64,000 bases of DNA from Acidipila rosea (GTDB lineage Bacteria > Acidobacteriota > Terriglobia > Terriglobales > Acidobacteriaceae), in assembly GCF_004339725.1 (NCBI RefSeq), contig NZ_SMGK01000001.1:682001-746000 (forward strand). The letters are read 5' to 3'. The notes under the pieces are model-generated. The model made no database searches. It was not told the origin of the DNA and saw only the letters and a list, made by a program, of their open reading frames with translations. The position numbers and the translations under genes were made by a program. The number at the start of each line of letters is the position of its first letter. Position 1 is the stretch's first letter. Shown here in pieces: positions 38,627-48,343 of this stretch.

Positions 38627-40000
38627 ATGTCCTCTCCAGCAATTGATTTCGCGCGCAGCCAGTCAGCGCGCTTCCTTGACGAACTCAAAGCCCTCCTGCG
38701 CATCCCCTCCGTTTCCACCCTGCCTGAGCATCAGGGAGACGTGCGTCGCGTCGCCGAGCTGCTCGCCGCCGAGCTCACCCGCATCGGCATGGAGCACGTC
38801 GAGATCATCGAGACAGGCGGTCACCCGCTCGTCTATGCCGATTGGCTGCACGCAGCAGGCAAGCCCACCTGCCTCTGCTATGGCCACTATGACGTGCAGC
38901 CGCCCGATCCTTTGGATGAGTGGCTCACCCCGCCCTTCGAGCCCACCGAGCGCAACGGCAACCTCTACGCCCGGGGCGCCGTGGACGACAAGGGCCAGAT
39001 GTATATGCACCTCAAGGCGCTGGAATCGCTGTTTTCCACCGGCAACGGCAAGCTGCCCCTCAACGTCCGCGTCATTCTCGAGGGAGAAGAAGAGGTCGGC
39101 GGCGAATCCATCGCGCGCTTCGTCCGCGAACACCCTGAGCGCCTCAAGGCCGACTTTGCCCTCGTCTCCGATACGGAGATGTTCGCTCCCGACCTGCCCA
39201 CCCTGTGCGTAGGGCTGCGCGGCATGATCTATACCGAGATTGAGGTCCGCGGCGCCAGGACCGACCTCCACTCCGGCATGTACGGAGGCGCGGTGCCGAA
39301 TCCCTTTGTTGCTCTCGCCCAGATCATCGCCCAGCTCAAGGACAAGGACGGCCGTATCCTCATTCCCGGCTTCTACGACGCCATCCAGCCTCCCAGCCAG
39401 GACGAGCTTCGCGCCTGGCAGGCTCTGCCGTTTAATGAGGAGCACTACCGCGCCACCGAAGTCGGCTCCCCTGAGCTCACCGGCGAGCCCGGCTACAGTG
39501 TCCTGGAGCGCACCTGGGCGCGCCCTACGCTCGACGTCCACGGCATGCCTGGCGGCTACACCGGCGCAGGCGCGAAGACGGTTATCCCGGCCAAAGCGGT
39601 CGCCAAGGTCTCCATGCGTCTCGTCCCGGACATGACCACCGACCACACCTTCGCCCTCTACAAGAGCTTTGTAGAGTCACTCAAGCCCGCCGGCGTTGAG
39701 CTGGAAGTCCGGCTGATTCACTCCGGCGACGCAATCGTCATCGGTACGGATAATCCATATATCCGCGCAGCCACCCAGGCCCTCCGCTCCGTCTGGGGCA
39801 AGGAGACGGTCTTCATCCGCTCGGGCGGCTCTATTCCCATCGTTGGCGATTTCGAGCGCCACCTGCAGATTCCCACCGTCATGATGGGCTTCGGCCTTCC
39901 TGACGACAATCTCCATGCGCCAAACGAGAAGTTCCACATCGCGAACTTCCATCGCGGCATCGAGTCCGTTGTCGCCTTCTTTGAAGAGCTGGGGCAGTGA
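38627..40000 (+). CDS. M20-family dipeptidase
   Basis: A 457-residue zinc peptidase. Metal ligands and catalytic residues are in YGHYDVQPPD, GAVDDKGQMYMH, LEGEEEVGGES with the Glu-Glu general base, and SDTEM; the central dimerisation domain follows (GLRGMIYTEIEVRGARTDLHSGMYGG). It most resembles carnosinase-like cytosolic dipeptidases. I use the ATG at 38627 because CCGGAG sits six bases upstream; the ATG at 38591 lacks such a site. Coupled to mobA by GTGA. Confidence 0.9.
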   Translation: MSSPAIDFARSQSARFLDELKALLRIPSVSTLPEHQGDVRRVAELLAAELTRIGMEHVEIIETGGHPLVYADWLHAAGKPTCLCYGHYDVQPPDPLDEWLTPPFEPTERNGNLYARGAVDDKGQMYMHLKALESLFSTGNGKLPLNVRVILEGEEEVGGESIARFVREHPERLKADFALVSDTEMFAPDLPTLCVGLRGMIYTEIEVRGARTDLHSGMYGGAVPNPFVALAQIIAQLKDKDGRILIPGFYDAIQPPSQDELRAWQALPFNEEHYRATEVGSPELTGEPGYSVLERTWARPTLDVHGMPGGYTGAGAKTVIPAKAVAKVSMRLVPDMTTDHTFALYKSFVESLKPAGVELEVRLIHSGDAIVIGTDNPYIRAATQALRSVWGKETVFIRSGGSIPIVGDFERHLQIPTVMMGFGLPDDNLHAPNEKFHIANFHRGIESVVAFFEELGQ

Positions 40001-40587
40001 AGGGATTTGTCCTCGCAGGCGGCCTCAGCACCCGCATGGGCCGCGATAAGGCGCTGCTGCCTTTTCGCGGCCGCTTGTTGATCGAGCACGCTGTGGAGCT
40101 TCTGGTGGGCGTCGGCCTCGACCCGCATATCGCCGGTTCCAGGCCTGATCTCCGGCGCTTCGCACCCATCGTGGAAGACCTGCATTCCGGCGCTGGCCCC
40201 CTGGGCGGCATCGAGGCTGCGCTATCCAACGTCGCTGAAGCTGCGCTCTTTCTGCCCGTCGATCTCCCGCTTCTGCCGCCGGAGTTCCTGCGTCTGCTGC
40301 TCGCTCGCGTAGGCCTCACCGGAGCAGCAGCAACCATCCCCACAATCGCCGGTCAGCCCCAGCCACTCTGCGCCGTTTATTCGAGAACGCTCCTGCCCCG
40401 CATCTCCGCCGCTCTCGCACAGGGCGACGGCAAAGTCATGCGTGTGGTCACAGGGCTACGCACCGATCTCTTCTCCGTCGAATCCGTAGCCACTGCCCAG
40501 GAAAACTTCGGCCTTCCCAGCCCACCTCACCAGTGGTTTACGAACGTCAATTCGCCGGATGACCTCGCCCGTGCCGGCACTGCATAA
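39997..40587 (+). CDS. mobA: Molybdenum cofactor guanylyltransferase
   Basis: MobA attaches GMP to molybdopterin to make the bis-MGD cofactor used by DMSO-reductase-family enzymes. The 196-residue protein has the nucleotide-binding signature LAGGLSTRMGRDKALLPF at residues 6-23, then PLGGIEAAL and LPVDLPLLPPEF, the metal-binding Asp block. The start is GTG, overlapping the peptidase stop by four bases. No other Mo-cofactor gene is in the window. Confidence 0.9.
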   Translation: MKGFVLAGGLSTRMGRDKALLPFRGRLLIEHAVELLVGVGLDPHIAGSRPDLRRFAPIVEDLHSGAGPLGGIEAALSNVAEAALFLPVDLPLLPPEFLRLLLARVGLTGAAATIPTIAGQPQPLCAVYSRTLLPRISAALAQGDGKVMRVVTGLRTDLFSVESVATAQENFGLPSPPHQWFTNVNSPDDLARAGTA

Positions 40588-40595
40588 GGCTCAGC

Positions 40596-42206
40596 CTAAA
40601 TAGCTGCCGAACTGGCGTTCTGCTCGACTCCGCAGAGATAGACCTCAATGCCTAGCTGGTGAAACGCTGCCGCCTTGGCCATCAGGGCCGTTGTCGCCGT
40701 GGCGCCGTCCTTTGTGTAGGCCACCTGCACGTGGTTGGATTTATGCCGACCCATCATCTGGTCACGCGTTACCCCATGCAGCACGACGTTCATGATGGGC
40801 CACTGCGGAGTCGTCAGCTGCCAGCGGCGATTCACCTCTTCACGCGGCAGATCGAGCACCGTACCGCGGCCCATATCCGCCTTGAGCCGCCCATCCTCGA
40901 CATACACCCGGCTCCAGACGATCTCGCCAGGCTTGCTGATTCCTTTCAGCGTCCCACCGCCCAGCGGGAAGTACATCGGAGGCTGGCGTTCGCTTGTCGC
41001 GCCCTGATAGCCACCCACCAGATGCTGTGGTGGCACTGCGCCTGAAATCTCGAAGACCCAGACGAATTGCCCCTGCCACTCTTCGCCAAAGCGAATGTCG
41101 TGGAGCGTCGTTTCAGGATCGAGCTGCAGTTTGCGCCACACCCGGTTGGTCACGAGTGCGTCGACACCGGCACATTCGTCAACTTCGTTGAAGTGAGGCA
41201 GGCACTCGCCCTCATATAAAACGCGATCTTCGCTCGCATGCCGCACCGGCGGCCTGTCCACATTGTTCAGCAGCCCTTCGACAAGATCGGAGGCGGGCGC
41301 CAGATCCTTCAGTCCCTGCTGGTACTGGATGCCAATGGCCGCACAGCCGAACTGATCGGCGATTCGCAGCGCTGCGATATACATGCGGCACTGGTCGAGA
41401 ATCTGCTCTTCCGTCAAATGAATCGCGCCATCCGGCCCAGTCTCGAACTTCATTCCCTTTTGCCCGAGCCAGTCACGAACCGCCTGGGCCTCCTCGGCTG
41501 GAATCACCCTCATCGCCGCGTAGAGCGCCGACTGACTCAGCCGCTCCTTGAAAATGCCCATCGGGTGAAGAAGTTCATCGGGAATGATGGCGTTGTACAT
41601 GCCCATGCAGCCTTCATCGAAGACGCCCAGGATCGCCTTGTCGCGGAGAAGGCCGGCGGCCACCTCGTGGCCCGTCTCGCCTGCAACACCGGAGACTGTC
41701 TGCGCGGCGAGACGCTTCACATGGGAAGCATCGTGCCTGATGCGTTTCCCGTGAAGCCACTGCTCCAATCCGGCTCGCGAGTATTCGTCCGTGAAATCCT
41801 TGCTCCAGATCGTGCTGTAGGCAACGCCCGCCTTCGTCAGAGAAGCGTTGAGGTTCAGCATGCCAACAAGCCCCGGCCATTGCCCGCTCCAGTTGGCCGC
41901 CGTCAGAATCGGGCCGTCATGATGATAGAGCCCCGCCAGAACGTGGTGGCTGTATTGCCACACTGCCTCAGCGACGATCACCGGTGCACCGGCGGGTATC
42001 TCCCGGAAGACGTCCATGCCATATCTTTGGCTGTCGATGAATCCGTGCTGTTTTTCCGGTTGAAAGCTGTGAGCTCTCCGCACTTCAAATCCAAAGCTCT
42101 CAACTGCCTTGAGGAGTAGCGTCTCCAATGCAAGCTGGGCGGGCCAGCAAACCTGGTTGGCGCTGAGGCGAAGATCGCCACTGGCTACGAGATAGACCAA
42201 CGACAT
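40596..42206 (-). CDS. L-fucose isomerase-like protein
   Basis: A 536-residue protein of the fucose/arabinose isomerase superfamily. It has an N-terminal alpha/beta half ([33 protein letters not shown]), a central half with [20 protein letters not shown] supplying acidic metal ligands, and the C-terminal [10 protein letters not shown]. These enzymes convert aldoses and ketoses with Mn2+. Length is somewhat below that of true FucI. Divergent from an MFS permease, which suggests a sugar uptake and isomerisation pair. The sugar is not determined. Confidence 0.75.
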   Translation of the reverse strand: MSLVYLVASGDLRLSANQVCWPAQLALETLLLKAVESFGFEVRRAHSFQPEKQHGFIDSQRYGMDVFREIPAGAPVIVAEAVWQYSHHVLAGLYHHDGPILTAANWSGQWPGLVGMLNLNASLTKAGVAYSTIWSKDFTDEYSRAGLEQWLHGKRIRHDASHVKRLAAQTVSGVAGETGHEVAAGLLRDKAILGVFDEGCMGMYNAIIPDELLHPMGIFKERLSQSALYAAMRVIPAEEAQAVRDWLGQKGMKFETGPDGAIHLTEEQILDQCRMYIAALRIADQFGCAAIGIQYQQGLKDLAPASDLVEGLLNNVDRPPVRHASEDRVLYEGECLPHFNEVDECAGVDALVTNRVWRKLQLDPETTLHDIRFGEEWQGQFVWVFEISGAVPPQHLVGGYQGATSERQPPMYFPLGGGTLKGISKPGEIVWSRVYVEDGRLKADMGRGTVLDLPREEVNRRWQLTTPQWPIMNVVLHGVTRDQMMGRHKSNHVQVAYTKDGATATTALMAKAAAFHQLGIEVYLCGVEQNASSAAI

Positions 42207-42508
42207 GATGTTTTATTCCCCGGAAAGCATCGCGAGCCGTCGCACGCGATAGATGATAATAATTCCATTTGAGACATACGTGTCCATCCTGCAGGGAAGA
42301 TATCTGCATTGCCGCTTGCGCTCGATGCGCCGTGCCTGTTGAATCATCCCGCGGCTAAGTCGCCACGGGCGGCCTATCGCGCAATGGCTGCGGTTGGTTC
42401 ATACTGGTGCGACATGTCGGAAGCTGGGGCGGAGGCACGTTCCTGCCGCACGGCTTTCTTCTAGAGTTCAATCTGTTTCATGAGGCGTAAGGAAGGGTAT
42501 ATTTCCTG
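42207..42508. other. Divergent intergenic region, isomerase-like/MFS genes
   Basis: This 302-base gap must carry both divergent promoters. I see a short AT-rich pocket (GATAATAATTCC near 42256) and a weak GACA-N4-TGTC dyad at 42273-42284. No strong promoter, riboswitch or RNA gene is recognisable. Confidence 0.4.
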
Positions 42509-43645
42509 ATGTTAGTTCTTGCCGTTGTTCTGGCCATTTTTGTCTATGGCATGATCGCCGCTACCCTGGGAACGATCCTGCCGGATCTCTCCGAGCGCTT
42601 CCACCTCACCCCGAGTCAGAATGGCAATATTGCCTTCGCTCAGGCGCTCGGCCTCATGCTCGCCTCTCTTGGCGTCGGCCCTTTGCTCGATGCTGAGGGT
42701 AAAAAGGTTGGTCTTATATTGGGGCTCTCGCTCATATCGATAGCCCTCTTCGCGCTGCCACGGGTGCGGGGATTCAAAGGCATCCTGTCTCTCCTCTTCA
42801 TCCTGGGCGTGGGCGGAGGCATCGTTATTACAGGGGCGAACGCGCTGGCCAGCGATGTGGGAAACGCCCACAGGGCCAGCATGCTCAACATGGTGAACCT
42901 CTTCTTCGGACTCGGAGGATTCGTTACGCCCTTCATCGCCGCGAATCTCTTCCGGAAAAACTGGATTCGTCTCTGCTACTCCATCGCTGCCTTTTCTTCC
43001 CTGACTCTGGTGCTCGAGATCGCCACGCGAATGCCCGGGCCCACAGGCGTCCATGACTTCATGCTGGCTAACATCGGTCAGGTGCTCGGCAGGCCGATGG
43101 TCTTGCTGCTGGGGCTGTTTCTTTTCCTCTATGTCTCCTGCGAAGTGGGAGTGTGGAACTGGCTCCCGCGCCACCTCATCGCACAGGGTATTCCCGAGTC
43201 GCGGGCGCTGAATATTCTCTCCATGGGCTTTGCCCTCGGACTGCTGCTGGGGCGCCTCCTGGCATCATCGATCCTCCTCAAAACATCTGCCACCACCGTC
43301 ACCCTGATGGCCTCCATCGTGATGGCTGTCACGACGTTTCTCATGCTGAGGACGAAGCGGCCAGCCGCAGCCTTGATCCTGGTCGGGCTCGCTGGCCTCT
43401 CCATGGCTCCCGTCTTTCCCACCGTGCTTGCCATCGTGGCTGACGTATCACCGCAGATGACGAGCACAGCGATCGGCTTCGCCATTACCTGCGGCTGGCT
43501 GGGGCTCGCTGTGAGTTCGCGCGTGATTGGAGCGATTGCCGGGGGCGACCCTCTGCGATTGCGGAAGGCTCTCCATGTAATACCGGCTGCAGCGCTGCTG
43601 ATGATTGTGCTGAGCGTGGTGATCCGGGCAACGCTGCACAGCTAA
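42509..43645 (+). CDS. MFS sugar permease
   Basis: A 378-residue major facilitator with about 11-12 membrane segments. The first half has GPLLDAEGKKVGLILG, the loop 2-3 motif of the family, and the second half has GLLLGRLLASSILL. It is closest in style to fucose/glucose-mannose permeases (FucP/FHS), which fits its divergent partner, the fucose isomerase-like gene. AGGAAGG precedes the ATG at a long spacing. Confidence 0.8.
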   Translation: MLVLAVVLAIFVYGMIAATLGTILPDLSERFHLTPSQNGNIAFAQALGLMLASLGVGPLLDAEGKKVGLILGLSLISIALFALPRVRGFKGILSLLFILGVGGGIVITGANALASDVGNAHRASMLNMVNLFFGLGGFVTPFIAANLFRKNWIRLCYSIAAFSSLTLVLEIATRMPGPTGVHDFMLANIGQVLGRPMVLLLGLFLFLYVSCEVGVWNWLPRHLIAQGIPESRALNILSMGFALGLLLGRLLASSILLKTSATTVTLMASIVMAVTTFLMLRTKRPAAALILVGLAGLSMAPVFPTVLAIVADVSPQMTSTAIGFAITCGWLGLAVSSRVIGAIAGGDPLRLRKALHVIPAAALLMIVLSVVIRATLHS

Positions 43646-43660
43646 ATGTGTTGTGCAGCG

Positions 43661-43685
43661 CTGCCCGTGAGGCATCAGTTTTTTT
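43661..43685 (+). terminator. Probable terminator of the MFS gene
   Basis: A short imperfect stem (CTGCC...GGCATCAG) is followed by seven T residues, ending just inside the convergent isomerase stop. The stem is weak but the U-tract is strong. Confidence 0.4.
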
Positions 43686-44598
43686 AAGCCTTCAGATTGC
43701 GCATGTAATCCGCGTCGATCTTCAGGCACTCCATCGCCGGCTTATCGAACTCCTCCTGCTCTACAAAGCAGTGCCGGATGTGTCCGGCGATGGCAGCCTG
43801 CTTGAAGATGGGTCGATAATCGATCGTGCCCTGGCCTAGCTCCGCAGCTGGCGGTGGCGCGGTCACGGATGTTGGCTTCTCTGTCCGTTTGAAGTCCTTC
43901 ACGTGCAGCATGGAGATGCGCGTCGGATAATGCCGCAGGTACTCGACAGGATCGCCGCCACCCACGACCACCCATCCACAATCCATCTCCATCGTAACCA
44001 GCGCTGGATCGGTCAGGCGCAGTAACTCGACATAAGGCACCACGCCATTTTGCGCGCGGAACTCCATCGTGTGATTGTGGTAGCCAAAGCGCATGCCCGC
44101 CGCGCGCACCTTCTCGCCCATGTGGTTGAACTGCTCGGCATTCCACCGCCAATCGTCGATGGTGAAAGCCTCGATCTGATTCTTGTAAGGCATGCCTTTC
44201 AGCCGGGCCGGGTCTTTGAATCCCGGAAAGGAGCAGATAATGTAGCTGACTCCGAGTTCTCGATTGAAGTCGAGTACCTGCTCAAACTGCTTCTGAAGAT
44301 CGTTATAGGAGTAGTGTGCGCTGACGCACCGCAAGCCGGAATTCTTCATGGCCTGCTTCACCTGCGCGGCGCTGTGGCCGTAGAATCCCGCCGCTTCCAC
44401 CTCGCGATATCCCAGCTCTGCAATCTGCTTAAGGGTGCCTTCATAGTTCGTCGGCAACATCTCGCGCACGGAGTAGAGCTGCAGCCCCAGGGGCAGCCCA
44501 AGAGGATAGGGAGACGCTGCGCTGGCGTGGGCCGCTACGCAGTTGTAGAGAAGAGCAGCAGAGCTGATCTTGAGAAAGTCGCGTCGGTTAGAGGTCAT
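43684..44598 (-). CDS. Tat-exported sugar phosphate isomerase/epimerase-like TIM barrel
   Basis: A 304-residue protein with a twin-arginine signal (NRRDFLKISSAALL, then AHASA) and an AP-endonuclease-2-type TIM barrel. The metal ligands are visible in GYREVEAAGF, FGYHNHTMEF, MEMDCGW, LHVKDF and FVEQEEFD. Family members are xylose-isomerase-like epimerases. Tat export places it folded in the periplasm. I choose the ATG at 44598, close to the Tat motif; an ATG at 44616 is also possible. It may process a keto-sugar together with the Tat-exported oxidoreductase encoded divergently. Confidence 0.85.
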   Translation of the reverse strand: MTSNRRDFLKISSAALLYNCVAAHASAASPYPLGLPLGLQLYSVREMLPTNYEGTLKQIAELGYREVEAAGFYGHSAAQVKQAMKNSGLRCVSAHYSYNDLQKQFEQVLDFNRELGVSYIICSFPGFKDPARLKGMPYKNQIEAFTIDDWRWNAEQFNHMGEKVRAAGMRFGYHNHTMEFRAQNGVVPYVELLRLTDPALVTMEMDCGWVVVGGGDPVEYLRHYPTRISMLHVKDFKRTEKPTSVTAPPPAAELGQGTIDYRPIFKQAAIAGHIRHCFVEQEEFDKPAMECLKIDADYMRNLKA

Positions 44599-44729
44599 CT
44601 TTTTTTGATCTCTCATTTCTTCGGTGAGGAACCGAGGTGGCCAGCTTATCATCTGCCATCCCGCCCGACGGCCTTCGCCATCCTTCATAGACGATGGACT
44701 CCCGGTCCCGGGCCTCTTCGGCAACATGC

Positions 44730-44759
44730 TTGACATTTGTTTTGCATTGAAACTATATT
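44730..44759 (+). promoter_or_regulatory. Promoter of the Gfo/Idh/MocA gene
   Basis: TTGACA (44730-44735) and TATATT (44754-44759) with an 18-base spacer form a good sigma-70 promoter. It would give a leader of about 200 bases before the oxidoreductase start. Nothing else is recognisable in the 364-base gap 44599-44962. Confidence 0.6.
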
Positions 44760-44962
44760 GCGGTTCGCGCCAACATTTGTACTGATCTGCGCCTGTACCG
44801 CGGGACGTGTGCATCAGGTATTGCGAAAAGCATGTCTTCTGCGGCTCGCCTGGATTCAGGCAGGCATGCTGGGCATGCAGTTAGAAAGATGCTTGTGAAT
44901 GGCTAGCCTGCTTGCAGAGGATGCGCTAGCGCTCGAAATGCTAACCGGATGTCAGAAGGGGA

Positions 44963-46285
44963 ATGATGATTAATCGACGTGAGTTTCTTGACACACTTGC
45001 CATAGGGGCGGCCGGCCTGGCTATCGGATCGACAGCAAAGAGCTACGGGCAGATCCTCGGATCCAATGATCGTCTCAACTTTGCCGTGATCGGACTCAAC
45101 AGTCGAGCCTATGCACACCTTTCAGCACTCAAGGCGAACCAGGCGACGGCGCGCATCTCCAGGGTCTGCGATGTGGATACCCATACGATGGCAAGGTTCG
45201 CTGGAAACGTGCAGAAGGAACTCGGCTACACACCGGAGACCGACCAGGATTTCAGAAAACTGCTCCAACACAAGGATGTAGATGCAATCACGATTGCCAC
45301 TCCTGACCATTGGCATACGCCTCTGGCTCTTGCCGGGCTGCAGGCCGGCAAGCACGTGTATGTCGAGAAGCCCTGCAGCCACAACCCTGCGGAAGGTGCG
45401 ATGCTGGTCGAGGCGCAGCGCAAGTACGGAAAGCTCGTGCAGATGGGCACACAGCAGCGCTCCTCGCCCCACACAATTGAAATTGTCGGCAAGATCCATG
45501 AAGGCTTGATCGGTCGGCCCTATTACGCCAAGTGCTGGTACAGCAACACGAGAAAGTCCATCGGCATCGGAAAGGAAGCTCCGGTTCCTCCACAGCTCGA
45601 TTGGGACCTGTGGCAGGGACCTGCCCCAAGAAGACCCTACAAAGACAATGTGCAGCCCTATAACTGGCACTGGTTCAAGATATGGGGAACAGGCGAAGCG
45701 CTGAATAATGGAACGCACGAAGTTGATGTGTGCCGCTGGGCGCTCGGCGTCGACTATCCGAATCGCGTCAGCTCCTCCGGCGGCAGATATCAGTTCAAAG
45801 ACGACTGGCAGTTCTACGACACGCTCGTCACCAGCTTCGAATACGACGACAAAATGATCTCCTGGGAGGGCAAGAGCTGCCAGGGAATGAAGTTCTATAA
45901 CCGCGATCGCGGCTCCGTAATCATGGGAACGACCGGATCGGTGCTCGTCGATCGCGACGGCTATGAGATTTATGACCTGAAGGGCCATAAGACCAGCGAG
46001 TTCAAAACCGGCGATAAAACCTCGTCGTCGGATCTGCTCGGGCGCGACTCGATGACCGATGCTCACTTCGCCAACTTCATCGCCGGAATCCGCACTGGCC
46101 AGAAGCTCAATGCTCCTATCTCGGTCGGCAATGTGGCTGTGACGATGCTTCAACTCTCCAACATCTCATGGGAGGTCAACCGCGAGTTGCACCTTGATCC
46201 GCAGCAGGGCCACATTCAGAATGATCCGGCTGCCATGAAGTTCTGGGGCCGCGAATATGAAAAGGGCTGGGCGCCACATATCTAG
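44963..46285 (+). CDS. Tat-exported Gfo/Idh/MocA oxidoreductase
   Basis: A 440-residue NAD(P)-dependent dehydrogenase with a twin-arginine signal (NRREFLDTLAIGAAGLAIG). The Rossmann fold begins RLNFAVIGLNSRAYAH, and the conserved EKPCSHN carries the catalytic-domain Lys; NNGTHEVDVCRWALG supplies the substrate-side His/Asp. Tat-exported members, such as glucose-fructose oxidoreductase, carry tightly bound cofactor into the periplasm. Two Met codons begin the frame, with AAGGGG upstream. Followed after about 54 bases by a Tat-exported isomerase, so probably one operon. Confidence 0.9.
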   Translation: MMINRREFLDTLAIGAAGLAIGSTAKSYGQILGSNDRLNFAVIGLNSRAYAHLSALKANQATARISRVCDVDTHTMARFAGNVQKELGYTPETDQDFRKLLQHKDVDAITIATPDHWHTPLALAGLQAGKHVYVEKPCSHNPAEGAMLVEAQRKYGKLVQMGTQQRSSPHTIEIVGKIHEGLIGRPYYAKCWYSNTRKSIGIGKEAPVPPQLDWDLWQGPAPRRPYKDNVQPYNWHWFKIWGTGEALNNGTHEVDVCRWALGVDYPNRVSSSGGRYQFKDDWQFYDTLVTSFEYDDKMISWEGKSCQGMKFYNRDRGSVIMGTTGSVLVDRDGYEIYDLKGHKTSEFKTGDKTSSSDLLGRDSMTDAHFANFIAGIRTGQKLNAPISVGNVAVTMLQLSNISWEVNRELHLDPQQGHIQNDPAAMKFWGREYEKGWAPHI

Positions 46286-46342
46286 CCTCCGGTCAGGTAA
46301 AGCAGTCCGCGTTGTCAATTGGAAGCTGCAAGAGGGCACATG

Positions 46343-47221
46343 ATGAAAAACACCTTGTCGCGTCGAAACTTCGTTCGCTCAGGCGCTATCGCTGCGGCCG
46401 TATGCGCTGCTGTCAAAACAACCCCCGTTTTGGCTCAGCCGTACGGCTCGCACAACGCAAACTCGCCAATTCATCTGGGCCTTGCCAGTTACACTTTCAG
46501 AGATTTCGATCGCGCCCAGTTGATCGGGTTCATGAAAGATCTGAATGTTGATTCCCTTAACCCGAAAGATGTGAAAGATCATCTTCCCATGGATCCGCAG
46601 GAGGAGATGCAGGCCGTTCAGGCCTACGCCGACGCGGGCATCACGCTGCATGCGGCTGGCGCGATCTACTTTCGGAAAGACGAAGACGAGGACATCCGCA
46701 GCAAGTTTGAATATTGCAAGCGGGCCAAGATCCCCGTCATCGTTGCTGGCGATCCAGACCCGGAGACTCTGCCGCGAATCGAAAAGTTCGTGAAGGAGTA
46801 CGACATTCGGCTGGCCATTCATAACCACGGCCCTGAAGACAAGATCTGGCACTCGCCGCTCGATGTTCTGAAGGCAGTGAAGAACATGGATCCACGGATT
46901 GGCTGCTGCATCGACGTCGGCCACACCATGCGAGCCGGAACAGATGTAGTGCAGGCAATTCACGAAGTAGGTCCACGGCTGTTCAACCTGCACATGAAGG
47001 ACCTGACAGATTTCCAGAGCAAAGAGAGCCAGGTTCCAGTCGGCGCCGGCAAGATGCCCGTCAGAGATATCTTCAAGGCGCTGATCGCCATCAACTACAA
47101 GGGCTATGTCGATCTCGAGTATGAGGTCCACGCAGACAATCCCATGCCCGGCGTCATCGCCAGCTTTTCTTATATGCGAGGTGTGCTCGCGGGTATGGGG
47201 TACGGAGAAAAAGGGAAGTAG
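46343..47221 (+). CDS. Tat-exported sugar phosphate isomerase/epimerase-like TIM barrel
   Basis: A 292-residue TIM-barrel protein with a twin-arginine signal (SRRNFVRSGAIAAAVCAAV, then VLAQ). Metal-site residues appear in AIHNHGPEDK, CCIDVGHTMRAG, LFNLHMKDL and YVDLEYEVH. It is a second, distinct member of the family at 43684-44598. AGAGGG lies six bases before the ATG at 46343 (an ATG at 46340 is adjacent). Its pairing with the exported oxidoreductase suggests a two-step periplasmic conversion of an oxidised sugar. Confidence 0.87.
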   Translation: MKNTLSRRNFVRSGAIAAAVCAAVKTTPVLAQPYGSHNANSPIHLGLASYTFRDFDRAQLIGFMKDLNVDSLNPKDVKDHLPMDPQEEMQAVQAYADAGITLHAAGAIYFRKDEDEDIRSKFEYCKRAKIPVIVAGDPDPETLPRIEKFVKEYDIRLAIHNHGPEDKIWHSPLDVLKAVKNMDPRIGCCIDVGHTMRAGTDVVQAIHEVGPRLFNLHMKDLTDFQSKESQVPVGAGKMPVRDIFKALIAINYKGYVDLEYEVHADNPMPGVIASFSYMRGVLAGMGYGEKGK

Positions 47222-47235
47222 CCACGCAGCAAAAG

Positions 47236-47254
47236 CGCGGCTACTCCAGCCGCG
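47236..47254 (-). terminator. Hairpin between convergent isomerase and YiaK-like genes
   Basis: CGCGGCT and AGCCGCG pair around a 5-base loop. On the minus strand it is followed by CTTTTGC, so it best serves the YiaK-like gene. Confidence 0.55.
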
Positions 47255-47260
47255 TTGGAG

Positions 47261-48274
47261 CTAAGGAGTTTCTCCCAGCATATCCAGCACCGCGGCCCAG
47301 ATTTCAGGATCGACGGGGATGCCAAGCTTCCGGTTCTCTGCACGCGTTGCAAGCGTATGCTCTCCCGGATAGCGGATTCGCCCCGTCGAGCCTGTATTCG
47401 CCTGCACAAACTCGATGATCTGGTCTGCTGTTTCTTCCAAAGTATCTGGCGATCCAAAGCGGGAGAGGTCGAAGGCGAGAAAGACCTGCGAGAGTCCCGA
47501 CTCATGCAGGGCGTCTGTCGAAATCTGGTGGGTCGCGTTGCCGGCAGATAACATCGCAGCCACCATATCCAGCGCAAGCGCCAATCCTGAGCCTTTCCAG
47601 TAGCCAACCGGCAGCGGTCTCTGCGACTGTTCGATCGCGCCCGGGTCGCGGGTCAATTTGCCCTCCGCGTCAAAGCCTCCTTCAACCGGCAGCAACTCTC
47701 CTCGTGCACGATAGGACGCCAGCGCGCCATAAGAAAACTGTGACATCGCCATGTCCAGTACCACATGTCCGCCGGGCCTCGGTATCGCGATCACCAGTGG
47801 ATTGTTGCCGACGCTCGGTTTGGTTGAACCCCATGCCGGCAGATTCGCCATCGTATTTGTCCAGCAGATTCCGATGACTCCGGCATCTGCGGCCTGCCAC
47901 CCATAGGTGCCGCCGCGCATCCAGTGGTTCGTCCTGGCCAGCGCTACGCACCCCACGCCGTGCTCGCGACTAAGTTCGATAGCTCGCCCCATGCACTCAT
48001 ACGCGTTCAGATTTCCGGGGCCGAGTTTTCCATCCCATCGTTCGAGCGCGCCGCATCTGAGCACGGGAACAGGGCTTGCGCTGACGTCGATACTTCCGTT
48101 GTGAATCATCTTCACAAAGCGCGGAAACCTGTTTACGCCATGCGAGTAGATTCCATCGCAAGCGGTGTCGGTGAAAAGCCGGGCGCAGGTCTTTGCGCGC
48201 GCTTCCTCAAACTTCAGCTTCAGCAGCACGCGCGTAAGCGTATCCGCCAGCTCTTCATATGAAATTCGTAACAT
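47261..48274 (-). CDS. 2,3-diketo-L-gulonate reductase-like (YiaK/Ldh2 family)
   Basis: A 337-residue NAD(P)-dependent reductase of the malate/ureidoglycolate/diketogulonate family, unrelated to Rossmann dehydrogenases. It shares with E. coli YiaK the blocks SHGVNRFPRF with the catalytic His, TNHWMRGGTYGWQAA, GICWTNTMANLPAWG and LPVGYWKGSGLALALDM. YiaK reduces 2,3-diketo-L-gulonate. Given the surrounding exported sugar enzymes, a keto-acid sugar is a likely substrate. It lies downstream of ppa on the same strand. Confidence 0.85.
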   Translation of the reverse strand: MLRISYEELADTLTRVLLKLKFEEARAKTCARLFTDTACDGIYSHGVNRFPRFVKMIHNGSIDVSASPVPVLRCGALERWDGKLGPGNLNAYECMGRAIELSREHGVGCVALARTNHWMRGGTYGWQAADAGVIGICWTNTMANLPAWGSTKPSVGNNPLVIAIPRPGGHVVLDMAMSQFSYGALASYRARGELLPVEGGFDAEGKLTRDPGAIEQSQRPLPVGYWKGSGLALALDMVAAMLSAGNATHQISTDALHESGLSQVFLAFDLSRFGSPDTLEETADQIIEFVQANTGSTGRIRYPGEHTLATRAENRKLGIPVDPEIWAAVLDMLGETP

Positions 48275-48343
48275 GCGTTCTCATTCCAGCCGCGAGAGAT
48301 GGAGTGCTATCGACGAGTATACGAGTGCGATCGACGGCTGGTA

